DNA of 12,133 bases from Baffinella frigidus. Taxonomy: Eukaryota > Cryptophyceae > Cryptomonadales > Baffinellaceae. The position numbers were made by a program, and so were the translations under genes. The first letter of the stretch is position 1; each line of letters opens with the position of its first letter. The notes below the pieces were generated by a model that searched no databases, was not told where the DNA came from, and was given only the letters and a program-made list of their open reading frames with translations. Below are positions 7,290-12,133 of the stretch, one piece after another. The stretch is from positions 302,703-314,835 of the forward strand of contig MU646786.1 of assembly GCA_026770585.1 (NCBI GenBank). Direction: 5' to 3'.

Positions 7290-10200
7290 TGAGGGAGAGA
7301 GAGGTGAAGTGAGGTTTCAAGATGCAGATCTATCTATATATAACCCACACGGCGTGTGCTCAAGCTTCTCGAGCGTGAGGTTTCCCCCCACCACACAGCG
7401 GGCTTCGAAGGGATTTTCGGCCCAAATCGGGCCACCTTTCCGTTACCTTATCCTTAGGAACCCCCCCTTTGTCCCTACGGATTGCCTACCGTAGGGTCGT
7501 AGGTCACATCGCTTAAGGGTTATTCGATATCCCTTCGGTTTCGTGCTTGCGGACTATTGACGTTTCGCAATTGCAGGTGGACAGGATCAGGTTCGTGCTG
7601 CGCGCGTACCTGCGGGCGCGGATGTGCAAGATCCAAAAGTACAACATGTTCCTCCTCTCCGACCGCGCACAGTGCGTCCCCTCCCCACACGAGGCTGATC
7701 CAGCACCCACTTTAAAACCCGTGGAGTATACAAGTGAGGCAGTGCGTAGTAATTTTCATATGTTTGGTCACGTGTCGCCCCGCTTTTCGGGGGGACACGT
7801 GACCAACTCCGTACAAAATGCCTACAATCGAAATTTTAAAAGGGTGCTTGGGTAGCTTCGTGTGGATGTCCCCACCTACCACTCAGTGTTCCTCCTCTCC
7901 GACCGCGCACAGTGCGTCCCCGCCCCTCCTCCAAAGTTGACGGCTTTGTCCAAAGTTGACCTCAAAAGCACGGAAAGAATTGGACTGATCTGCCAAGCCC
8001 ACTGTCCACGCAAGAGTGTAGGGCTGACCTAGGAAAACAAGTCAGTTCACACGGAATTTGTACCAACTTTCCGAAATTTTGATTTTTCTCTGGGGAGAAT
8101 ATCCACTTATGAACTTAAAAAATAGTCAGATCTGACTATTTCTCCTGCAGGCCACTCTGCCTTACACTCTTGCGTGGTGTGTGGGGGGGGGAATGCATGG
8201 CGGCCCTAAACCCCAAAACGTGTAGAGCATGCCCTCTCTCGGCGCCCCTGCTCAGACACTCTGTGGGGGTGCATACATCCAGAGGCTAACGTCCTGAAAA
8301 CCGGGTAGTTAAGCCTACGGTATTGCCTACGGTAGGCCGTAGGGGCCTAGGGGGGCCCTATGAAACATAGGTCCTGGGGGCCCTACGGCCTACATAGGCA
8401 ATACAGTAGGCCTAACGGGGCCCTACGGACTACCTAAGCAATACAGTAGGCCTAACTACCCGGGTTTCAGGACGTCACCCTATTCACACTGCGGCCGTGT
8501 TGGCACTAGTAATAAAGTCATTAACGCTGGTCTCTCTACGCTAGACCTGAGGGTGGTCAATCGCAAAAGTCAACTCCCCAGTGCCGCGAGGTCAACTTTT
8601 GGAAGGATAGCCCGTTTTCGGGCTATTCTGCAAGGGTGTCAACTTATGATTGCTCCCGGTCACGTCTAAAGTAGCTTAGTAAAGTCATTAACGCAGGTCT
8701 CTCTTTCACCACACGAGGCTATCCATGCGAACAGAATAAAAGAACATTTTAAAATTTGTGGGGAAATGATCACGTTTCCGTACGGATGTCCCACTGAGCA
8801 GCCACGGGGGTCTTCACGGATACAGTCCATCTAAACAATTTGTACTAGAATCTTATCCATTGCCCTGGGTTCCAACCGGAATTTCAGTCCACTTAGCAGC
8901 ACCGGCTTCTCGTCGGCCCTGGCGGCTTCCTTTCCGTCGAAAGTTGACGGATTCGTACCCCGGAAGCAACACGTCGACTTAAGAATAGTCCGTCAACCCA
9001 AGTGACATTGTCCTCCACGTACATGAGTCCACACAGCAGACTTCGAAGGGTTTTTGAATAACCCCTAAGCGATAAGACCTACGACCCTACAGTAGGCAAT
9101 CCGTAGGGGCATAGGGGGGTTCCTACGGATCAGGTAACGGAAAGGTGGCCCGATTCGGGCCGAAAATCCCTTCGGAGCCCGCTGTGTGGATCAACGTGTT
9201 CTCAAGTTTCTCCTTCTCTTCCCGGCAGAATGGACAGGATGTCATCAGTGGAGCTCAAGGCGTGCAAGGCGTTCACGGACGCGATGGAGGTCGTGACCCG
9301 CTATTAAAACGCAGTAATTAAAACGTTGTAATTGCTTATTAAAACGTAGTAATTGCTTACCACGTTTTTTAATAGCTATTAAGAACGTCTTATTAAACCG
9401 TAGTAATTGCTTACTACGTTTTTTCAACAGCTATTAAAAACGTAGTAATTGCTTACTGCGTGTTTAATAGCTGTTAAATTGTAATTACTACGTTTTTGTC
9501 ATCAGTGCAGCTCAAGGCTTGCAAGGCTTTCACGGACGCGATGGAGGTCGTGACCCGCTATTAAAACGTAGTAATTGCTTATTAAAACGTTGTAATTGCT
9601 TATTAAAACGTAGTAATTGCTTATTAATCTTCGTATACGTTGTATACTTGGTCATATATGACTCTGGGTAGGTGACTCTCTAGAGCCATCTTCTGCTCTC
9701 TCGCTATAACTATACTACCCCGCGTACAACGTTACTGCCGCGCGTACAACGTTATTAAGCCACGTTACAAGATTTTAAACCCATTTAAAATCGTTGTTGC
9801 AGGCGCACCGGAACCACTTGTTCGTGGCCAACATCCCCGCAAACATCCACGCGCCGGACACGATCACCGCTATAACTATACTAACCCGCGTACAACGTTA
9901 TTACCCCGCGTAAAACGTTGTAAGCGGGGTAAGAACGTTGTTTATCCCCGTAAAAGTTATTAATCCTCTTTAAAACGTTATACAGGCGCACCAGAACCAC
10001 TCGTTCGTGGCCAACATCCCCGAGAATCTCCACAACCTCCACGCGCCCGACACGACCGCCGCTATAACCATACTAACCTGCGTATTAACGTTATTACCCC
10101 GCGTAAAACGATATTACCCCACATAAAACGTTATTACACCGCGTATAATGATTTAAGCCACGTTACATTGTTTTAAACCATTTTAAAATCGTTGTTGCAG

Positions 10201-10563
10201 GCGCACCAGAACCACTCGTTCGTGGCCAACATCCCCGAGAATCTCCGCAACCTCCACGCGCCCGACACGACCGCCGCTATAACTATACAACCGCCACTAT
10301 AATATACTACCCCGCGTAAAACGTTATTGCCCCGCGTAAAAAGTTATTACGCCACGTTACAACGTTTTAAACCGCGTATAACGTTGTTGAAATCGTTGTC
10401 AATTTATTAATCCCCTTGAAAATCGTTATACAGGCGCACCAGAACCACTCGTTCGTGGCCAACATCCCCGAAAACCTGCGGAACCTCCACGCGCCCGACA
10501 TGATTGTCAAACCGGACATGGACTCGCACGTGTTCATCAAGGTCAGGGTTGAGGATTCAGGGT

Positions 10564-10602
<39 letters not shown>

Positions 10603-11757
10603 GGTTGCGGATCCAGGGTTGAGGGTTGAGGACCATTATGGTTCCGGAGGTTCTGATTGTGAAACTGGACATGGATTCGCACGTGTTTATCAAGGTCCTG
10701 CACCCTCCACCCTCCACCCTGAATCCTCAACCCTCAACCCTGACCTCGGCCTGGACCGAGGGATGTCGGGTGTTGAGCAAGGTCCTGCACCCGACACCCG
10801 AAGCCCGAAACACGAAACACGAAACCAGAAACCCGGAACCCGAAGCCCGAAACATGAAACACGAAACCCGAAACCCGAAACACGAAGCCCGACGTCCGAC
10901 ATTCGAAACCCGCAGCCCGAGACCCGACACCCAAAGCCCGAAACCCGAAACCCGAAGCCTGAAACACGAAACACAAAGCCCAAATCCCGGAACCCGAAGC
11001 CCGAAACACGAGACACGAAACCAGCAACCCGACACCCGACAACCGAAACCCGACACCCGACACCCGAAACCCGAAGCCCGAAACCCGACAACCGAAACCC
11101 GAAGCCCGAAACCCGAAGCCCGAAACCCGAAACCCGAAGCCTGAAACACGAAACACAAAGCCCAAATCCCGGAACCCGAAGCCCGAAGCCCGAAAACCGG
11201 AAACGGAAACACAAAACACAAAGCCCGAAATCCGAAACCCTAAACCCTAAACCCCAAACCCAAACACAAACCCCCAAACCCCAAACCCCAAACCAGGTCC
11301 TCAAGAACTTTGGAAGCAACCGGGCCAAGCCGGTCACGAGGATGTCCGGCAAACCCAGTTTTTTTTTCGGTCACGAGGAACCCGGCCAATAGAAGGCTCT
11401 AATTTGAAAAACAGAGCCAGCTATCGGCAAACTGCAAATTCAGGTGTAAAAGAAAGGGATTTTAGAACCCACCGGCACCAACCCCCAACCCCCAAACCCC
11501 AAACCAGGTCCTCAAGAACGTCGGATGAGGGCAACCTCCACCTGAAAGGGGGGTAATTTAGGGGTCTGAAAAAAGGGGTAACCGAAATTACCCCTCCTCC
11601 ACCTGAAAGGGGGGTAATTTAGGGGGTCTGAAAAAGGGGTAACCGACCCCCAAACCCCAACCAGGTCCTCAAGAATGTTGGAAGCATCCGGGTAGAGGAC
11701 GAGGACGTGGAGATGAACAAGGACGAGATTGTTCTCGTCAACTACTCGCACGTCGAG
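4588..11757 (+). CDS. SLD5: SLD5 (GINS4), GINS complex subunit, seven exons, last exon outside window
   Basis: Seen: blocks 4588-4712, 5409-5484, 6853-6903, 7577-7671, 9229-9289, 10434-10541 and 11665-11757 join in frame to 203 codons (human GINS4 has 223). Known: Sld5 with Psf1, Psf2 and Psf3 forms GINS, which joins Cdc45 and MCM2-7 in the CMG helicase at replication forks in the nucleus. Family blocks in order: DQLKRVWKNERCAPNLLQYE (residues 25-44, like 'ERLEQAWMNEKFAPELLE'), VDRIRFVLRAYLRARMCKIQ (85-104, like 'MERIRYVLSSYLRCRLMKIE'), then PENL...KPDMDSHVFIK (like 'PPNL...PKPDLDSYVFLR'), ending in a B-domain stretch RVEDEDVEMNKDEIVLVNYS. The order is helical A domain then C-terminal beta B domain, as in Sld5 rather than Psf2/Psf3. 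Only the final strand and stop are missing. Introns are 696, 1368, 673, 1557, 1144 and 1123 bases, all GT...AG. The identification is firm; exon 3's start is the least certain boundary. Confidence 0.92.
4713..5280 (+). other. SLD5 intron 1, unique part
   Basis: Begins gtacgc. It holds a C-rich stretch (5027-5060) and no recognised gene. A minus-strand open frame starting at 4921 (MAEFDSILLESARG) looks protein-like for 14 residues, but nothing supports it further. Confidence 0.5.
5281..5374. repeat. 20-bp minisatellite in SLD5 intron 1
   Basis: Four full copies and one partial copy of GAGGCGGGCCTATCCATCCC, with third and fourth copies carrying C-to-T changes. It ends 34 bases before the exon 2 acceptor. 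Confidence 0.9.
5409..5484 (+). CDS. SLD5: SLD5 exon 2
   Basis: The acceptor is gcaacaacttttgcag. It encodes YEKELVDMVKEALDQQQDYV then DSMRK, the A-domain helix equivalent to 'IVECVMEQLEHMEENLRR'. The donor is AAG|gttatg (phase 0). Its 3' edge and donor recur at 5856-5890 and 6034-6060. Confidence 0.88.
5581..5640. repeat. Paired poly-G tracts around a small inverted repeat
   Basis: Runs of 9 and 12 G flank AAATTCACCTGTGAAATTT, which can form a short stem. It lies in SLD5 intron 2; no function is recognised. Confidence 0.5.
5856..6070 (+). pseudogene. Copies of SLD5 exon 2 donor edge
   Basis: At 5856-5890 the exon end reads GYVDSMCK then |gttatgagcc (exon 2: DYVDSMRK). A shorter copy, GCAAG|gttatgagcccgcc, is at 6034-6053. 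The intron word gttatgagcc also recurs near 5926 and 5945. The two GCAAG copies are 148 bases apart and enclose the proA-like fragment at 5959-6030. Confidence 0.75.
5959..6030 (-). pseudogene. Degenerate proA exon 4 fragment inside SLD5 intron 2
   Basis: Plus-strand gtgtccgtgatcgcgtcc, then ggggtgtgtaccttgcggtc and cgcccgtgat, parallels 426-498, which is the proA exon 4 copy with its intron flank. The minus strand retains DTITG; the position of the GC donor reads CAAG|gtacac, a GT. One 2-base gap breaks the frame. It is a cross-gene duplicate about 5.5 kb from its source. Confidence 0.65.
6350..6510. mobile_element. MITE-like element, family A, copy 1
   Basis: A 161-base element starting CCACACAGAGGGCTACGAAG and ending CTGCGAAGTCTGCTGTGTGG; the inverted repeats are about 25 bases and imperfect. 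Related copies are at 7391-7552 and 9029-9189. The internal block gcctaccgtagggtcctagg resembles family B. It interrupts the 33-bp array. Confidence 0.8.
6612..6801. mobile_element. MITE-like element, family C
   Basis: The inverted ends are CTACTGGAAAGCCCCAGGGG and CCCCTGTGGCTTTGCAGTAG. The interior has a strong stem, AGCGGACACTCTGGTGTCCGCT (6646-6667, 9-base arms), flanked by A and T runs. It interrupts the 33-bp array at nearly the same place as the family A copy. Only one copy is seen in the window. Confidence 0.75.
6853..6903 (+). CDS. SLD5: SLD5 exon 3
   Basis: Seventeen codons, TMTDETMIFMLKLLELE, between acceptor gttcgcag and donor GAG|gtcccc. It supplies the helix leading into VDRIRF. 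It is about four residues longer than the human segment. Upstream CAGs of the 33-bp array would add 11 in-frame residues each, so the true start could be further 5'. Confidence 0.75.
7161..7379 (+). pseudogene. Copies of SLD5 exon 3 donor edge
   Basis: At 7358-7379 the sequence GCTCAAGCTTCTCGAGCGTG AG|gtttcc reads LKLLERE; exon 3 is LKLLELE. It has one synonymous change and one replacement. A shorter copy at 7161-7170 reads GCTTCTCGAG|gtccccccc. The two copies flank the purine tract. Confidence 0.7.
7181..7304. repeat. (GA)n-rich purine tract
   Basis: About 124 bases, almost entirely GA and GGGA units with few interruptions, in SLD5 intron 3. It yields spurious low-complexity frames on both strands and could form triplex DNA. 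Confidence 0.9.
7391..7552. mobile_element. MITE-like element, family A, copy 2, next to exon 4 acceptor
   Basis: The left end CCACACAGCGGGCTTCGAAG is intact; the right end (cccttcggtttcgtgcttgcgg) has decayed but keeps length register with copy 1. It ends 24 bases before exon 4, so the exon 4 branch region lies at or inside its right end. Confidence 0.75.
7577..7671 (+). CDS. SLD5: SLD5 exon 4 (core A-domain helix)
   Basis: Encodes VDRIRFVLRAYLRARMCKIQ then KYNMFLLSDRA, the most conserved Sld5 block. The acceptor is cgcaattgcag and the donor GCACA|gtgcgt in phase 2; the split codon CA|A completes with exon 5. The last 25 bases plus donor are repeated at 7887-7921. Confidence 0.92.
7764..7806. 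repeat. Perfect hairpin in SLD5 intron 4
   Basis: Arms TTGGTCACGTGTC and GACACGTGACCAA are perfect complements with a smaller CCCCG/CGGGG stem inside. Outside it, agcacccactttaaaa (about 7701) and ttttaaaagggtgct (about 7836) are near-complements, so 7700-7850 may be another foldback element. Confidence 0.75.
7887..7921 (+). pseudogene. Copy of SLD5 exon 4 donor edge
   Basis: Thirty-five bases identical to 7647-7681, exactly 240 bases downstream: the last 25 exon bases (FLLSDRA plus CA) and the donor gtgcgtcccc. Lack of any difference suggests recent duplication or gene conversion. Confidence 0.85.
8006..8177. mobile_element. MITE-like element, family E
   Basis: The ends CCACGCAAGAGTGTAGGGC and GCCTTACACTCTTGCGTGG are 19-base inverted repeats with one mismatch. 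TGT flanks the left end (actgt) and follows the right end (tgtgtg), a possible 3-bp target duplication. The interior is AT-rich and non-coding. Confidence 0.75.
8283..8483. mobile_element. Foldback MITE-like element, family B, copy 2
   Basis: Matches 2581-2746 through aggctaacgtcctgaaaacc and cctacggtaggccgtagggg, ending ttcaggacgtcaccctat. It is longer because the block ccctacggcctac...caatacagtaggcctaac is tandemly repeated in the right arm. Confidence 0.8.
8513..8704. repeat. Direct repeat pair TAAAGTCATTAACGC
   Basis: TAAAGTCATTAACGCWGGTC and tctct occur at about 8513-8537 and 8680-8704, 167 apart. Between them are a stem, ATAGCCCGTTTTCGGGCTAT (8607-8626), and several GTCAACTTTT-type words. 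It may be a foldback element with direct flanks. Confidence 0.65.
8791..8887. repeat. Inverted 97-base copy of family D element
   Basis: The reverse complement matches 2070-2166 at roughly 90% by eye, including CAATGGATAAGATTCTAGTA. CCACTTAGCAGC at 8889-8900 repeats the family D tip, but in direct rather than inverted orientation. Confidence 0.75.
9029..9189. mobile_element. MITE-like element, family A, copy 3
   Basis: A 161-base element in the opposite orientation to copy 1: CCACACAGCAGACTTCGAAG to CCTTCGGAGCCCGCTGTGTGG, with good inverted ends. It ends 39 bases before exon 5, leaving only the pyrimidine tract and acceptor between. Confidence 0.8.
9229..9289 (+). CDS. SLD5: SLD5 exon 5
   Basis: The acceptor has a clear pyrimidine tract (ctccttctcttcccggcag). 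It encodes (Q)MDRMSSVELKACKAFTDAME, parallel to human 'LSPEELAFAREFMANTE'. The donor is GAG|gtcgtg (phase 0). Most of the exon and its donor are repeated 257 bases downstream. Confidence 0.88.
9299..9625. repeat. AT-rich 21-bp minisatellite in SLD5 intron 5
   Basis: Units of TATTAAAACGTAGTAATTGCT, partly inverted, occupy 9299-9490 and 9558-9625 on either side of the exon 5 copy. Composition is sharply more AT-rich than the exons. Confidence 0.85.
9498..9546 (+). pseudogene. Copy of SLD5 exon 5 with donor
   Basis: It matches 9241-9289 with three differences: GAG to CAG (Glu to Gln) and two GCG to GCT changes (both Ala, silent). The first change turns gtggag into gtgcag, giving a possible acceptor followed by 36 in-frame bases, LKACKAFTDAME, and the donor |gtcgtg. 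It could be a cassette exon or a relic. Confidence 0.8.
9628..9704. repeat. Dispersed 75-base repeat, copy 2
   Basis: Matches 2808-2882 (TCTTCGTATACGTTGTA, ATATATGACTCTGGGTAGGT) with a few substitutions. It directly precedes the first unit of the exon 6 edge array. Confidence 0.75.
9803..9864 (+). pseudogene. Exon 6 acceptor-edge copy a
   Basis: Reads AHRNHLFVANIPANIHAPDT. Against exon 6 it has four replacements (Q to R, S to L, E to A, M to T), an in-frame 9-base deletion and one silent CCC/CCG change. No GT donor follows the homologous part. It is the most diverged copy. Confidence 0.8.
9986..10055 (+). pseudogene. Exon 6 acceptor-edge copy b
   Basis: Reads AHQNHSFVANIPENLHNLHA then PDT. 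It shares the silent changes of copy c relative to exon 6 plus R to H. It ends where CACGACCGCC passes into the intron unit; no donor was seen. Confidence 0.85.
10201..10270 (+). pseudogene. Exon 6 acceptor-edge copy c
   Basis: Reads AHQNHSFVANIPENLRNLHA then PDT. Against exon 6 it has four silent changes (GAA/GAG, AAC/AAT, CTG/CTC, CGG/CGC) and one replacement (ATG/ACG) in 70 bases. Confidence 0.85.
10434..10541 (+). CDS. SLD5: SLD5 exon 6 (A/B domain linker)
   Basis: Thirty-six codons, AHQNHSFVANIPENLRNLHA then PDMIVKPDMDSHVFIK, with the family-diagnostic KPDMDSHVF. The acceptor is cgttatacag and the donor AAG|gtcagg (phase 0). It is the only complete copy: three copies of its 5' two-thirds lie upstream and one of its 3' third downstream. 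Confidence 0.9.
10543..10630. repeat. Heptamer minisatellite GGGTTGA at start of intron 6
   Basis: About nine units of GGGTTGA with few interruptions, starting at the donor of exon 6 (gtcagggttgag). The complementary CCCTCAA/CCCTCCA form appears at 10701-10745. Confidence 0.85.
10653..10792 (+). pseudogene. Copies of SLD5 exon 6 donor edge
   Basis: At 10653-10694 the sequence reads LIVKLDMDSHVFIK then |gtcctgcaccc. Against exon 6, in 13 codons, it has three silent changes (GTC/GTG, GAC/GAT, TTC/TTT) and one replacement (P to L). A minimal second copy, CAAG|gtcctgcaccc, lies at 10778-10792. Confidence 0.8.
10793..11296. repeat. Heptamer array ACCCGAA grading into telomere-like CCCTAAA/CCCCAAA
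   Basis: About 70 degenerate heptamers (acccgaa, gcccgaa, acacgaa), then aaaccctaaaccctaaacc, then ccccaaa units ending at the acceptor aaaccag. It has no stops in several frames on both strands, giving long artefactual frames. The heptamer matches plant-type telomere repeats only at its right end. Confidence 0.9.
11297..11392 (+). pseudogene. Exon 7 acceptor-edge copy a, possible alternative terminal exon
   Basis: After aaaccccaaaccag it reads VLKNFGSNRAKPVTRMSGKP then SFFFGHEEPGQ and TAG at 11390-11392. Homology to exon 7 covers about the first 28 bases. Splicing from exon 6 would give a complete protein with an altered C terminus lacking most of the B domain; this is inference. Confidence 0.65.
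11508..11525 (+). pseudogene. Exon 7 acceptor-edge copy b
   Basis: The same acceptor, then GTC CTC AAG AAC GTC GGA TGA, so it stops after six codons. It would yield a near-immediate stop if used. Confidence 0.75.
11535..11646. repeat. Tandem 51-base duplication between exon 7 copies
   Basis: Segments 11535-11585 and 11596-11646 share CCTCCACCTGAAAGGGGGGT, aatttagggg and tctgaaaa...ggggtaaccga. GGGGTAACCGAAATTACCCC forms a short stem. Confidence 0.8.
11665..11757 (+). CDS. SLD5: SLD5 exon 7 (B domain)
   Basis: Thirty-one codons, VLKNVGSIRVEDEDVEMNKD then EIVLVNYSHVE, matching 'ENILVEPDTDEQRDYVIDLEKGSQHLIRYKTI' in order. The acceptor is cccaaccccaaccag and the donor GAG|gtgtgt (phase 0). It is the only copy with both edges. 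The terminal exon should follow to the right of the window. Confidence 0.87.
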
Positions 11758-11905
11758 GTGTGTGCCCAACCCTCCCGGGAGTGTGTCCAATACCCCCTAG
11801 TGTGTCCATCACTCCCGTGATAACTCCCGTGATAGTGTCCACCACTCTCTCCAGTGTGCCCAACACTCTCTCTAGTGTGTCCCACACTCCTGAGCGTGTG
11901 TGCGG

Positions 11906-11968
11906 GAGGACGAGGACGTGGAGATGAACAAAAACGAGATTGTTCTCGTCAACTACTCCCACGTCGAG
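11906..11968 (+). pseudogene. Exon 7 donor-edge copy d
   Basis: Matches 11695-11757 (offset 211), reading EDEDVEMNKNEIVLVNYSHV then E|gtgtgt. There are three differences: AAG/AAA and TCG/TCC silent, GAC to AAC (D to N). The following intron also repeats. Confidence 0.85.
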
Positions 11969-12062
11969 GTGTGTGTCCGTTTCCCCCTAGAGTGTCCAAC
12001 ACTCCCGTGACAACTCCCGTGATGGTGTCCAACACTATCTCTAGCACACTCCTGAGAAATTC

Positions 12063-12088
12063 TTCTCGTCAACTACTCCCACGTCGAG
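12063..12088 (+). pseudogene. Exon 7 donor-edge copy e
   Basis: TTCTCGTCAACTACTCCCAC then gtcgag|gtctgt, reading LVNYSHVE; it is identical to copy d over these bases. Confidence 0.8.
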
Positions 12089-12133
12089 GTCTGTGTCCAC
12101 CACTCAGCCCCAGACCCTAAACCCTAGACCCCA

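Larger units (their letters stand above)
9702..10433 (+). repeat. Tandem array of SLD5 exon 6 acceptor edges
   Basis: Each unit has CGCTATAACTATACTAACCC (with the word TACTAAC in several), an AT-rich stretch of CCGCGTAAAACGTTATTA motifs, an acceptor ending gttgcag or atacag, then the exon 6 5' edge. The acceptors are at 9802, 9985, 10200 and 10433, so spacings are 183, 215 and 233. Confidence 0.85.
11758..12133. repeat. GTGTCCAACACTCCCGTGAT-type repeat and telomere-like right edge
   Basis: Intron 7 consists of units such as gtgtccaacactcccgtgat, repeated after copies c and d of exon 7. The window ends cagaccctaaaccctagacc, again CCCTAAA-like. No terminal SLD5 exon was seen. Confidence 0.7.

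Noticed and set aside
7012-7320. Minus-strand frame rich in Leu-Ser repeats resembling a membrane protein
   Set aside because: It is a translation of the GA/TC microsatellite.
8006-8177. CACTA-type transposon remnant (ends resemble CCAC, possible TGT duplication)
   Set aside because: The ends do not match CACTA exactly and no transposase is present, so only a generic MITE-like call is supported.
10598-11392. Long open frames on both strands (up to 264 codons) with RNPKPETR- or GFRVSGFG-like repeats
   Set aside because: They come from a degenerate stop-free heptamer array inside SLD5 intron 6; several frames on both strands are open at once, as expected of a repeat.
12100-12133. Window end as a chromosome end
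   Set aside because: Only two imperfect CCCTAAA units are present, SLD5 still lacks its last exon, and similar units occur internally.

Overview
This is nuclear DNA from a eukaryote with intron-dense, repeat-rich genes. Two divergently transcribed protein genes can be assembled by joining short homologous blocks across long introns with mostly GT...AG ends. No rRNA, tRNA, CRISPR array, prokaryotic operon or long uninterrupted gene was seen. Exons are GC-rich. Many heptamer arrays, some close to CCCTAAA, would suit an alga or other protist with TTTAGGG-type telomeres. A free-standing ProA with a targeting-type leader also fits a microalga. The species cannot be fixed from the sequence.

Layout. 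On the minus strand (3897 down to 88, continuing past the left edge) are the first five exons of a glutamate-5-semialdehyde dehydrogenase (gamma-glutamyl phosphate reductase, ProA; proline synthesis). It begins with an Arg-rich, acid-free leader like an organelle presequence. A 690-base gap (3898-4587) separates its start from the plus-strand gene and is probably a shared promoter region. On the plus strand (4588-11757, continuing past the right edge) are seven exons encoding 203 residues of SLD5/GINS4. SLD5 is a subunit of the GINS tetramer, part of the CMG (Cdc45-MCM-GINS) replicative helicase. Every exon join keeps the frame. Only the last 15-20 residues should lie outside the window. The two proteins have no known functional link; only the arrangement joins them.

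The introns are the unusual part. Most hold partial tandem copies of the neighbouring exon's edge together with its splice site: donor-edge copies of SLD5 exons 2, 3, 4, 5, 6 and 7 and ProA exons 3 and 4, and acceptor-edge copies of SLD5 exons 6 and 7 and ProA exon 3. Where copies differ from the parent exon, many changes are at synonymous third positions, so some copies may be or have been coding. SLD5 intron 2 also has an array of 33-bp units, each with a branch-site-like TTGACTAAT and a CAG acceptor, in phase with exon 3 where checked. That array is interrupted by two different MITE-like elements at nearly the same point of the unit.

The rest of the introns is MITE-like terminal-inverted-repeat elements (at least five families, two in more than one copy, shared between the two genes), minisatellites with 7, 13, 20, 21, 27 and 33 bp units, a 124-base purine tract, and telomere-like heptamers running up to the exon 7 acceptors. 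Most long open frames in these parts are repeat artefacts. The best candidate for something new is the systematic duplication of exon edges with splice sites across two adjacent genes.
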